Source: Solirubrobacteraceae bacterium
GTDB taxonomy: Bacteria; Actinomycetota; Thermoleophilia; Solirubrobacterales; Solirubrobacteraceae
DNA: 64,000 nucleotides
Direction of reading: 5' to 3'
Assembly: GCA_030447505.1 (NCBI GenBank)
Contig: JAUJOT010000004.1
Location: 248,001 to 312,000 of the forward strand
Shown here: one piece after another, positions 25,138-35,200 of the stretch
Position numbering within the stretch: the stretch's first letter is position 1
Layout: every line of letters begins with the position of its first letter
The notes under the pieces: model-generated
What the model was told of the DNA's origin: nothing
Seen by the model: only the letters and a program-made list of their open reading frames with translations
Databases searched by the model: none
Translations under genes and position numbers: made by a program

Positions 25138-25974
25138 CTAGACGTCTGCGCGGTCGCCGCTCAGCGCGTGATCTGCGTCGTCCGCGGCGCGCGGCGCAAG
25201 CGGCGCGCCGAGCGCGTGATAGCCGCCGTCGGCGTGGACGATCTCGCCGGTCACGCCGCGCGCGAGGCCCGACATGAGAAACAGGCAGGCGTCGGCGACG
25301 GGGCCGGCGTCCTTCGTGTCCCAGGCAAGCGGCGCCTGGCTGTCCCAGGCCTGCGCGAGGATCTCGAAGCCCGGGATCGAGCCCGCGGCGATCGTCTTGA
25401 TCGGACCCGCCGAGACGAGGTTGGAGCGCACGCCGCGTGCGCCGAGATCGCGCGCGAGGTAGCGGTTGACGGACTCGAGCGCGGCCTTCGCGACGCCCAT
25501 CCAGTCGTACGCAGGCCAGGCGACGGTGGCGTCGAAGTCCAGCCCCACGATCGACGGGTGGTCGCCCTTCTCGAGCAGCGGCAGCAGCGCGGCGGCAAGG
25601 CCCTTCATCGAGTACGCGCTCGTCGTGAACGCGACCTGCGCCGACTCGGGAGGCGTGGCGAGGAAGTCGCCGCCGAGCGCGTCGCCGGGCGCGAACGCGA
25701 TCGCGTGCAGGACGCCGTCGAGCTTGCCCCAGCGCTGCTCGAGGTCGTGCGCGACGGCGGCGAGCTGCTCGGGGACGTTGACGTCCAGCTCGAGCACGTC
25801 AGGCGGCGGGTCTGCGAGGCGCTTGGCGATCCGCTGCGTGATCGGCAGCCCGCGGCCGAACCCGGTCAGCACGATCTCCGCGCCCTCCTCGTGCGCGCGA
25901 CGGGCGACGGCAAAGGCGATCGAGCCCTCGGTCAGGACTCCCGTGATGAGCAGCTTGCGACCGTCGAGCAGCAT
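25138..25974 (-). CDS. fabI: InhA/FabI-type enoyl-ACP reductase
   Basis: The 278-residue SDR-fold enzyme starts MLLDGRKLLITGVLTEGSIA, very like InhA. The enoyl-reductase signature Tyr-x6-Lys is present (YDWMGVAK), and GPIKTIAAGSIPGF forms the substrate loop. It completes the elongation cycle. ATG 25974 is chosen because upstream sequence in the frame is low-complexity and lacks family features. It is convergent with the fab operon, so separately transcribed. Confidence 0.93.
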   Translation of the reverse strand: MLLDGRKLLITGVLTEGSIAFAVARRAHEEGAEIVLTGFGRGLPITQRIAKRLADPPPDVLELDVNVPEQLAAVAHDLEQRWGKLDGVLHAIAFAPGDALGGDFLATPPESAQVAFTTSAYSMKGLAAALLPLLEKGDHPSIVGLDFDATVAWPAYDWMGVAKAALESVNRYLARDLGARGVRSNLVSAGPIKTIAAGSIPGFEILAQAWDSQAPLAWDTKDAGPVADACLFLMSGLARGVTGEIVHADGGYHALGAPLAPRAADDADHALSGDRADV

Positions 25975-26219
25975 GAGCCTGACCCTAGCGAGAACGGGCG
26001 CTTCCGCTTTGCTGGCGGTGGCGCTCGGCGGGGGCCGCGCTTCGGTCTCGCCCCGTGCACAACCGCAGCGATGACGGAGGGGTGCGTCCAGGGCGCCGTC
26101 GGGTGATCGAGCGGTACCCGGACGGCCGCGCGTGGGGCGGGTCGCGCTGACCTTCCGTCGCTGCCGTTCGAACAGCCGCCCGCAGACGCGACAGCGGCCC
26201 GCGGGCGGGCCGCCGGTGC

Positions 26220-26903
26220 CTACCGCCCGAACCGCACGAAGTCCGTGAAGTCCGCCCACGTCGTCGACGCGCGCCAGCCGGCCTCGCCGGCGGCGTGGCG
26301 CAAGCGCGCGGCCCAGGCAGGCTCCCAGGCGCGCCAGCGGACGAGCCCGAACGTGAGCAGCCCCATCGCGAGCAGGGTGCCGAGCACGGCGAGCGCGAGC
26401 AGCGGGAACGGCGCGTCGGTCGCGGGCTCGGTCGAGCGGGCGGCGACGCCGATCGCGTCGCGCGCGGCGACCGCGGGTGCCGCGGTCGGCGCGGCTGCGG
26501 GCGTCGGCGGCGGCTGCGCGGGGGCGGTCGCCCCGGGCGCCGGTGTGGGCACCGACGGTGTCGCGGTCGACGGCGGCGGAGGCGGTGGCGGCGCGGCGGT
26601 CCCCGCCGCGGGCGGCGCGGTCGTGTTGCCCGGCGTCGAGGCGCCGCCCTTGTTGCACGCGCCCTGCGCGCGCTTGGCGAGCGCGTCGTCGACGGCGGCG
26701 CCGAAGTCCGAGTACTGCGCGATGTCGTTCGGGACCAGATCCTTGAGCTGGCGCAGCTGCTTCTCGGTGTACCTGCAGGGATCAAGCCGTCCGTCCTGCG
26801 TGTAGTCCTTGAAGATGTCGGCGAGCAGGTCCGCGTGCGCAGGCGCGGCATACGCGAGGCTCATCACGCAGGCGACGAGGAAGACCAGTATGCGGCGCGC
26901 CAT
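26220..26903 (-). CDS. Secreted or membrane-anchored protein with a proline-rich linker, unknown function
   Basis: The 227-residue protein has a signal peptide (residues 1-24, ending AYAAPAHA), then a small domain with YTQDGRLDPCRYTEKQLRQL and a second cysteine (GACNKGG) that could form a disulfide. A Pro/Ala/Thr-rich linker of about 60 residues and one membrane helix (FPLLALAVLGTLLAMGLLTF) follow, with a short basic cytoplasmic end. It is divergent from the ligase gene at 26938, 34 bp apart. No enzyme motif is seen. Confidence 0.8.
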   Translation of the reverse strand: MARRILVFLVACVMSLAYAAPAHADLLADIFKDYTQDGRLDPCRYTEKQLRQLKDLVPNDIAQYSDFGAAVDDALAKRAQGACNKGGASTPGNTTAPPAAGTAAPPPPPPPSTATPSVPTPAPGATAPAQPPPTPAAAPTAAPAVAARDAIGVAARSTEPATDAPFPLLALAVLGTLLAMGLLTFGLVRWRAWEPAWAARLRHAAGEAGWRASTTWADFTDFVRFGR

Positions 26904-26937
26904 CGACCCCTCACGCTAGCATCGACGGCCGCTACCC

Positions 26938-29211
26938 ATGGCCGTTACGACCCCCGCCAGCCCACGGGTCGCCACGCGCGTGGGCGTGCGTCCGGCCCCC
27001 ATTCGCACGCCGCGACCGGGTGCCGCGCTGCTCGCCGCCCTCGTGGCGGTGTGCGCCTACGCGGTCTTCGCACACGGCGCCGTCGGGCTGCCTGAGGAGC
27101 CGCGCCTGCAGATCGGCGTCGCGCTCGTCGCCGTCGGCGCCGCCGTCGGCCTGCTGCTGACGCGCACGCTCGCGCTGCGCGCGCCGGCCGAGGCCTGGGT
27201 CGGCGTCGGGCTGCTCGTCGGCTTTGCGATCTGGTCTGGCGTGTCGCTGCTGTGGTCGGTCGCGCCGGAGCGCACGTGGGCGCACGTCAACCGCGCGATC
27301 TCCTACACGCTCGTCGTCGTGCTCGCCATGACGCTCGCGTCGAGCATGCCGCGCGCGCTCAGCCGCGTGGCGTACGGGTGGCTGCTCGTTGCCCTCGCCT
27401 GCGCGCTGTACGCGATCGCCGGCAAGATCATCCCCGGCGTCGAGATCCTCGGGATCGACTTCAACCACGCGGCGATCGCGTCGCGGCTGCGCGCCCCGCT
27501 CGAGTACTGGAACGCGCTCGGCCTCGTGATGGTGCTCGCGATCCCGATCGCGCTGCGCCTGACGACCGATACGACGCGCCGCGACGTGACGCGCCTGGTC
27601 GGGATCGCCGCGCTCTTCGTACTGGTCGTCGCCATGTTCATGACCTACTCGCGCGGCGCGATCCTCGCGTGCGTTGCGGCGATCGTCGTGCTGACCGCGC
27701 TCGGCGGGCAGCGTCTGCGCGGCCTGGCGGTCCTCGGCGTCACGATCGTCGTCTCGATCCCCGTCCTCGGCCTGGCGTTCAACCGCCCGGCGCTGAAGGG
27801 GATCAACGTGCCGCTCGACGAGCGCGTGCCGGACGGGATCGTGCTCGGCCTCGTCAGCGCGGGCTGCCTGATCGCGCTCCTGATCGCCGGCTGGGGGATG
27901 CTGCATCTCGAGCGGCGCACGCCCTGCAACGAGCAGCGCACGCAGCTCGTCTGGCGTGGGCTGGCGGCGCTCGCGGCGATCCTCGCCGTGTTCACGCTCG
28001 GCGCGATCGTGACGGCCCCGGACGGACCCGGCGGCTGGGCCGACCGCGCCTGGGAGAAGTTCACGCAGACGAGCAAGGACGAGGTGTCGGACCCGGCGCG
28101 GCTCGTGTCCTCCAACTCCGGAAATCGCTGGGTGTGGTGGAAGGAGGCCGCCGGCGCGTGGTCGGACAAGCCTCTGCATGGCTGGGGAGCGGGCTCCTTC
28201 GCGGTGACGCACAAGATGTACCGCGACGTCGAGCTCGGCGTCACGCAACCGCACAACATGCCGCTGCAGTTCCTCGCCGAGACCGGGATCGTCGGCACCC
28301 TGCTCGTGTCCGGCGCGATCGGCTTTCTGCTGTTCTGCGCGCTCGATCGGCTGCGCGCGATGCGCAGCGGACGCGAGCGCGACCTCGGCGTCGCGCTGTT
28401 CGCCGGCGCGGTCGCGTGGCTCGTGCACGGGCTCGTCGACTGGGACTGGGACATCCCGGGCGTGACGGTCCCGGTGCTGATCTTCCTCGGCGTGCTCGTC
28501 GCCACGCCGTGGGAGCCGCGCGGGACGCCGCCCGCGCTGCGCAGCGCGACCGGCACGCGCGGTCTCGCGCTCGCGCTCGCGTGCGTCTGCGCCGGCCTGG
28601 TGATCGTCTCGGCGGCGCTGCCGATGCTCGCCGACCAGAAGGCAAGTTCCGCACAGGCCGTCTCGGCGGACGCCGGCCCGACCGAGCTGCAGGACGCGGC
28701 CGCGAACGCGAACCTCGCGGCGCGCCTTGATCCGACGGCGGTGCGCCCGCTGCTCGCGGCGGCCGCGCTGGCGGAGGGTCGCGGCAGGCTGCTGGATGCG
28801 CGGCGCTTCCTGCTCGACGCCGCCGATCGCCAACCGTACAGCTCGGCGGTCTGGCTTCGGCTGCTCGAGCTCGCGTCGAAGACCGCCGATCGTCGCGGCG
28901 CGAAGGCGGCGGCGCAGCGCCTGCTCGAGCTCGATCCGATCGGGTCCGGCTCGCGCGCGCTGGCCGCGCGGCTGGCGCTCTTCGAGGTGCCGGCGGCGGG
29001 CTCGCCGACCGCGACAGGAACGCCGCTGAGTCCGCGCTACGACGCGTCGCAGGCGATCACCCCGACGCCGTTCGCCGGGCCGGCGGCGGGCGCGCCGCGC
29101 GCGGGGACCGCGACGACGCCGCCCGCGACCGCGACGACGCCGCCCGGCGCCGGCGCGGCGAACGGGACGACGACCGCGCCGCCGCCGGCGAGCGCGGGCG
29201 ACGACGACTGA
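26938..29211 (+). CDS. O-antigen-ligase-like (Wzy_C) polytopic membrane protein with TPR-like tail
   Basis: The 757-residue protein has about ten membrane helices, then the Wzy_C region with the large periplasmic loop (SNSGNRWVWWKEA, HGWGAGSFAV, QPHNMPLQFLAETG). Residues about 590-680 look like TPR helices (LLDARRFLLDAADRQPYSSA), and a Thr/Pro/Ala-rich tail ends in DDD. Relatives polymerise or ligate glycans on the outer face of the membrane. The exact glycan is unknown. It converges with the coiled-coil gene. Confidence 0.85.
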   Translation: MAVTTPASPRVATRVGVRPAPIRTPRPGAALLAALVAVCAYAVFAHGAVGLPEEPRLQIGVALVAVGAAVGLLLTRTLALRAPAEAWVGVGLLVGFAIWSGVSLLWSVAPERTWAHVNRAISYTLVVVLAMTLASSMPRALSRVAYGWLLVALACALYAIAGKIIPGVEILGIDFNHAAIASRLRAPLEYWNALGLVMVLAIPIALRLTTDTTRRDVTRLVGIAALFVLVVAMFMTYSRGAILACVAAIVVLTALGGQRLRGLAVLGVTIVVSIPVLGLAFNRPALKGINVPLDERVPDGIVLGLVSAGCLIALLIAGWGMLHLERRTPCNEQRTQLVWRGLAALAAILAVFTLGAIVTAPDGPGGWADRAWEKFTQTSKDEVSDPARLVSSNSGNRWVWWKEAAGAWSDKPLHGWGAGSFAVTHKMYRDVELGVTQPHNMPLQFLAETGIVGTLLVSGAIGFLLFCALDRLRAMRSGRERDLGVALFAGAVAWLVHGLVDWDWDIPGVTVPVLIFLGVLVATPWEPRGTPPALRSATGTRGLALALACVCAGLVIVSAALPMLADQKASSAQAVSADAGPTELQDAAANANLAARLDPTAVRPLLAAAALAEGRGRLLDARRFLLDAADRQPYSSAVWLRLLELASKTADRRGAKAAAQRLLELDPIGSGSRALAARLALFEVPAAGSPTATGTPLSPRYDASQAITPTPFAGPAAGAPRAGTATTPPATATTPPGAGAANGTTTAPPPASAGDDD

Positions 29212-29296
29212 GCCCTGCGCGCGTCAGTCGTGACGGAGACGCGGAAGACGACGACTGAGCGCTGCGGGCGTCAGCCGGTGACGGAGACGCGGAAGA
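29200..29296. repeat. Imperfect 47-bp tandem duplication spanning two convergent gene ends
   Basis: The unit beginning ACGACGACTGAGC at 29201 is repeated at 29248, and TGACGGAGACGCGGAAGACG occurs at 29231 and 29279. The unit holds the last codons of both convergent genes, so each copy looks like the junction of the two. The 59-bp gap between the stop codons is almost entirely this duplication. Confidence 0.75.
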
Positions 29297-32200
29297 CGTC
29301 GAGCAGGATCAGGGCCGCGGCCATGACCGCGAGCAGGAAGACGAGGATGCCGACGACGAGCTCGGACGGCAGCCGGTGCGAGGGCGACCGCAGGCGGGAC
29401 GCCGGAAGCTCGCTGACGGCTGCGCGCGAGGCGGTCGCCGACGCGGCGGGGGTGCGGCGCAGCTCACGTGCGCGTTCATGTTCGCGCGGCGGCGCGATGC
29501 TGCGGTCGTCCGACGCCGCGGCGCCGACGAGCTCCGGCTCTGCCTCGGGCTCCGCTCGCGGCTTCGGCGCGACCGGCCGCGCGGCCTCGGGCTCCGCTTT
29601 CGCGGCGGCGTCGCGGTCGGCCGCGGCGGCGTCCTTGCGGCGCGCGACCCGCTCGCGGCGGCGCTGCTCGGCGGCGGCACGCAGCGCCTGCTCCTGATCG
29701 CGACGCAGCCGCTTGGCGGCGGCGAGCCGCTGCTCGTCCTCGGCGCGGCGGCGCGCCGTGCGCTCCTGCGCCTCCTGTGCCTCGGCCTCGCGCTCGCGCT
29801 CGCGCTCGCGCTCGTCGAGCGCACGCTGCGCGCTGCGTGCCTCGGTCTCCGCGGCGGCCTGCTTCTGCGAGGCCCTGGCCGCCCGTGCGGCCGCGCGAAG
29901 CGCGGCCTCGCGCGCCTCCGCCGCCTGTTGTTCGGCCTCCTCGCTCGTCGTCGCGAGCTTCTTTATCCGCCGCTCGAGCGCCTTGCGCGCCGCGCCCTCC
30001 GAGCGCGCTCGCTGAGCCGCCTGCGCGCCGGCCGCGATCGCATCGTCGAGACGCTGCTCGAGCAGAGCGCGCTCGCGCTCGCCCTCGGCGATCCGATCGG
30101 TCGCGCGGCGCACGTCCTCGAGCGCGTCCTCGAGGTCGCCGCTCAGCGCGCTCTCGAGTGCGACGAGCCGGTCGGCGTCGGCCAGCGCGGCAGCGAGCGA
30201 CTCTTCGAGCGCACGCTGCAGCTCGGCGTCCTCCTCGCCACGACGGTCGGCCTCTTCGCGCGCAGCCGTGAGCACGCGCGTGAGGCGCTCGATCTCGGCG
30301 GCGGCGGCGTCGCGCTCGGACGTCAGGCGCCCGACGTCGTCGCGCGCGGCGTCGCGCTCGGACGTCAGGCGCACGATCAGCCTCTGGGCCGAGTCGCGCT
30401 CGGTGACGAGCTCGCGCAGCTTCGCGGTGAGCTCGTCGCGTTCGGCATTCAGCTGCTCGATCGCGGCACGTGCGGCGGTGCGCTCGTCGGTCAGCCCCTG
30501 GATCGTCGCGGCGGCGGTGGCGCGCTCCGCGACGAGCTGCTCGATCGTCGCGACGGCGGCCGAGCGGTCGGCGGCGAGCTGCTCGATCGTCGCGCGCCCC
30601 GTCGCGTGCGCCGCCGCCAGCTGCTCGAGCTGCGCCTCCGCCGCTGTGCGGCGCGCCGTCAGCTCCTGCGCCCGTGCGGTCGCCGCGTCGCGCTCGGCGG
30701 TCAGTGCGTCCACGGCGGCCGCCGATACGAGCGCCGCGCGCTCGAGGCGCTCGATCTCGGCGCGCGCCGCGTCGCGCTGCTGGGTGCTCGCCGTGAGCGC
30801 GGTGGCGGCGTCGTCGCGCTGCGTCGTCAGCTCGGCGATCTGCGCTTCGGCGCTGTCGAGGCGCTCGCCGAGCGCCGTGATGCGGCGCTCGGCGGTGGCG
30901 CGCTGCTCGGCAAGATCAGCGACCTGCGCATGGCCCTCGTCGCGCTCGCCCGTCAACTCGGCGAGTTGCGTGAGCGTGCGCTCGTGCTGGGCGGTCAGCT
31001 CGGCGAGCTGCGCCTGCGTCGCGTCGCGCTCGGCGCTGAGCTCCTGCAGCTCGGCGCTCGCGTCGCCGCGGTGGCGCACGAGCGCCGCGATGCGCTGCTC
31101 GGCGGCGGTCTGCTGCTTCGTCAGCGTCTCGATCTGCGCGCGGGCGCTGTCGCGCTCGTCGGTCAGCGTCGCGATCTGCGTCAGCGCCGCGTGATGCGTG
31201 GCGGCAAGCGCCTGGATCTCGTCGAGCGCGCTGTCGCGCTCGCCGCTCAGCGTCTCGATCTCCGCCAGCGAGGCGTTGCGGGCGGCGGCCAACGCCGCGA
31301 TCTCGGCATGCGCGCTGTCGCGGGCGGCGCTCAACGCCGCGATCTCGGCCTGCGCGGCGTCGCGCTCTGAGCCCAGCGTCTCGATCTGCGCCAGCGCGTC
31401 GTCGCGCTTGGCGCTCAGCTGCCCGATCTCGGCGCGCGCGCTGTCGCGCTCGCTCGTCAGCTCGCGGATCTCGATGCTCGCCTCGTCGCGACGGGCGGTG
31501 ACGGCGTCGATCGCTCGCTGCGAATCGGCCCGCTGGATCGTCAGCGCCTCGATCCGCGCGAGCCCGTCGTCGCGGGCGGCGACCAGCGTCTCGATCGCGG
31601 CGACCGCGTCGGCGTGCTGGGCGGCGAGCGCGTCGAGCTCGGCCTCCACAGCCCGGCGCGCGGCGGTCGCGCGCTCCAGTTCGTCGGCCGTCTCGCGCTC
31701 GCGCTGCTCGAACGTCGCAAGCTGCGCCGCGATCGCCTGCGCGGCAGCATCGCGCTGTTCGAGGTCGCCGGCCAGCGCATCCGCGCGTGCCGTCGTCTGC
31801 TCGAGCTCGTGCTCGAGTGACTGCGCCCGCTCGCCGCCGCGCGCGACCTGTGCCGACAGCTCCTCGACGCGGCTGCGCGCCTGCGCGAGCTCGACGGCGA
31901 TCGCCGCCGTCTGGGCGCGCGCACCGTCCAGCGCTGCGCTGCGCTCCTGCACGTCGCCGCCGATGTCGCGCAGGCGCAGCTCGAGCTCCTGGGCGCGCTC
32001 GGCGGCCTCCGCGAGCAGCGCCTCGCCGGCGGCTGCGTCCTCGCGCGCCGCGAGCAGCTGCTCCTCGAGGTTGGCGCCCTGCGAGCGCGCGAGGTCAAGC
32101 GCGACGGCCGTGCGCTGCGCCGCCGCCTGTGCCGCGTCGCGCTCCGCGCGCGCCGTCTCGAGCTCGCCGGCCAGCTCGGTCGCCCGCGCCTGCGCCTCCT

Positions 32201-35200
32201 GCAGGCGTTGCCCGGCGTCGCCCTGCTCGGAGCGCACCGCCTCGAGCTCGCCCGCCAGCGCGGCGCGCTCGGCGCGGACCTCGCTCAGCCTGCGCGCCAG
32301 CTCGACACGCTCCTCGCGCAGCTCGGCGAGCTCGGCGCCGACGGCCGCGGCGCTGCGCTCGATCTCGATGCTCTGCGCCTGCGCCTGCGCGCGCGCGTCC
32401 TCGACGGCTCGCGCCGCGTCGGCGAGGTCGTCCTGCGCCGCGCGCAGCTCGCCGGCGCGCGCCGTGGCCTCCGCGCGGGCGGCGTCGCGCTCGGCGGCGT
32501 GCTGCTCGGCGAGCGTCTGGGCGCTCTCGAGCTGGGCGCCGCGCGCCTGCGCCGCGCGCAGCTCCTGCGTGCGCGCGGCGAGCTCCGCGCGGGCCTTCTC
32601 GAGCTCGGCCGCCCGCGCGAGCGCCTCCGCTTGCGCTGTCTGCAGCGTCGCGGCCTGCTTCTCGGCCTGCGTTCGCAGCGCCTCCAGCGCCTTGCTGCGC
32701 GACGCGGCCTTCCAGGAGACGGACTCGAGCTGCGTCTCGAGCGCGTCGGCCGCCGCGGCGCGGCCGGCGAGCTGCTGCGCGCGCGCCTCGAGCTCGGCCA
32801 GGCGGCTGGCCTGCGCGCGCGCGGCGGCGAGCTGCTTGTCGAGCTGCTCGGCGCGCGCGGCCTGGGCGCGCAGCGCGTCGAGCTGGCGCTCGAGCTCGCT
32901 CACGCGGGCGGCGTCGCCACGCGTGCGATCGAGCTCGGCCTCGAGGTCGGCGATCCGCTCGGCCTCGCCGGTTGCGGCGCGCAGGCGCTGCTGCAGCTCG
33001 GGCAGACCGGCGGCGGCGGGCTCGAGCTCGGCGACGCGTGCCTCGAGGTCGGCGCGCAGCTGCGTCGCCTCCTGCAGGGCGCGCTCGGCGGCCTCGCGCT
33101 CGGCGCGCTCGGCCTGCGCTTCGGCGCGGGCGCTCGGAAGGCCGGCTGCGGCCTGCTCGAGCTGCGCCATCCGCGCCTGCGCCTGCTCGAGCTGCGCCAC
33201 CGCGCGCTCGCGCTCGGCCCGCAGCCGGTCGGCGGCGGCCGCGACCGCGAGCTTGGCCTGCTTGCGCTCGGCGGCCAGTTCGGCGGCGTGCGCCTCGGCG
33301 GCGCTCGCCGCCGCGCGCTCACGATCCTGCGCGGCCTGCTCGAGCTCGGCGATCCGCGCGGCGAGCTGCTCGGCCTGCGCGCGTGACCGCTCCAGCAGCG
33401 CCGCCTCGTCGCTCGCGCGCGCGTAGTCCGTGCGCAGCTCCGCGAGCTGCGCACGGGCGCGCTCTACCAGCGCCTCCGCCTCGCGCCGCTCGCGGTGTGC
33501 CGCCTCGAGCTCGCCTTCGAGCTCGGGCACGCGGTCGGCGACCGCGGCCACCTGGCGGCGCGCGGCTTCGAGCTCGGCCACGCGCGCCTTGAGATCGCGC
33601 GCCTGAGCTTCGGCGGTCGCGCCCGTCTCGGCGCGCCTACGCAGCTGATCGAGCTCGCGCTCGAGCGCACGGACGCGGCCTGTCGCACGCTGCGCGCGCT
33701 CGCCGGCCGCGCGGCCGGCCAGGACCGCCGCGTCGCGCTCGCGCTCGACGCGGCGCGCCGCCTCGAGCGCGCGCTCGATCTGCGTCGCGCGCGCCGTCGC
33801 GACCTGCGTCGCGTCGTTGGCCTCGAGGACCTTCGCCTGCGCGGCCTTCAACGCCGCCGCGCGCTCGGCCGCCAGCGCCTCTGCGCCCGTCCGCGCGGCC
33901 TCGAGTGCGTGCGCCTGCGCCTGCGCCTGCCTGAGCTCGTCGGCGATCTCGGCCGCCGCGGCCTGCGTCGAGAGCAGCTCGCGCGCGGCGCGCGCCGCCT
34001 GCTCCTCGGCGGCCTGCTGCTCGCTGCGCGCACCCTGCGTCTCGCTCTGCGCGCGCTGCACCTGCGCGCGCGCCTCCGCGACGGCCTTCTCGGTTGCCGC
34101 GCGCGCCTCGCCGGCGACGGCGGCCTGCTGCTCGCGCGCCGCGGTCCACTGGCGCTCGATCGTCGCTCGGGCCTCGGCGCGCGCGGCCTGGATCGCGGCG
34201 TCGGCGCGCTTGGCGGCCGACCTCGTCTCCTCGCGCGCGGCCTGGCTCTGCGCCTCGGCGAGCGCCGTCGCCTGCTCGGCCTGGGCGCGGGCGGCCCGGA
34301 TCTCCGCATCGGCGCGGGCGGCGCGCTCCTGCGCCTGCGTGCGCGCCTGATCGAGCGTGCGCTGACTCTCGCGCGCCGTGCGCTCGGTCTCCGCGCGGGC
34401 GGCAAGCAGCTCGCGCTCGCGCGCGGCGACGGCGAGCTCGAGCTGCGAGCGCGCCTCGCGCTCAGCGGCGACCCGCGTATCGAGCGTCGCGCGCGCCGTC
34501 GCGATCTCGTCGCGCGCGCGGCGCGCCTGCTGCTCGGCGGCAGCGCGCGCCTGCTCGAGGAACGCGACGCGCTCGGCGAGCTCGCGCGTGTCGCGCTCAC
34601 CGCTGCGCTGCGCGGCCTCCGACTTCGCGCGCAGCCGGACGAGCTCGTCGCGCGCCTCGCGGACGGCCTGCTCGGCCGCGCCGCGCAACGCGCGCTCGGC
34701 CTCGAGGCGCTGCTCGAGCTGCGCCATCGCCTGGCGGCGCTCCTCGGCGGCGCGCTCGGCGTCCTCGCGGCGGCGGCGCTCCTCGTGCAGCACGCTCGGA
34801 TCGATCGACAGCGCCGGCCGGGCCGGCTTGTCCGGCTCGGGCTTGTGGGCACGGCTGCGCGTACGAGCCGCGGCCTGCTTCGGACTGGGTAGGTCGACGA
34901 TCCCGCGGCTCGTCTCGAGGGCGAACGCGAGGCGCCCGTCGGTCAGCAGGGCGGCTGGGACCGAGAACGCCGCGCGCCACGGCGGCGCGTCGGGGCCCGC
35001 GAGCGGGGCGGCGTCGTCGGGCCCCGGCAGCGGGGAGAGCCGCCGCGGGCGCCGTCCATCGTCGAGCAGCAGTATCGGCGGCGCCAGGCGCTCGCGAAAC
35101 TCCGCGCGCCAGCGCCCTGCGATTCGCAACAGCACGGTGCCGCCACCGGCGACCACGCGCTCAAAGCGCTCGACCTCGAATTCTGGAACGCGGGCGGTCA

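Noticed and set aside
26932-28833. 633-codon minus-strand frame
   Set aside because: It is antisense to the O-antigen-ligase-like gene and reads as Arg/Asp/His-rich low complexity with no recognisable domain.
29376-33592. Several plus-strand frames of 300-740 codons across the coiled-coil gene
   Set aside because: They are Ala/Arg/Ser-rich products of the repetitive opposite strand. The minus frame has heptads, a membrane helix and a GTGA overlap with tmk.
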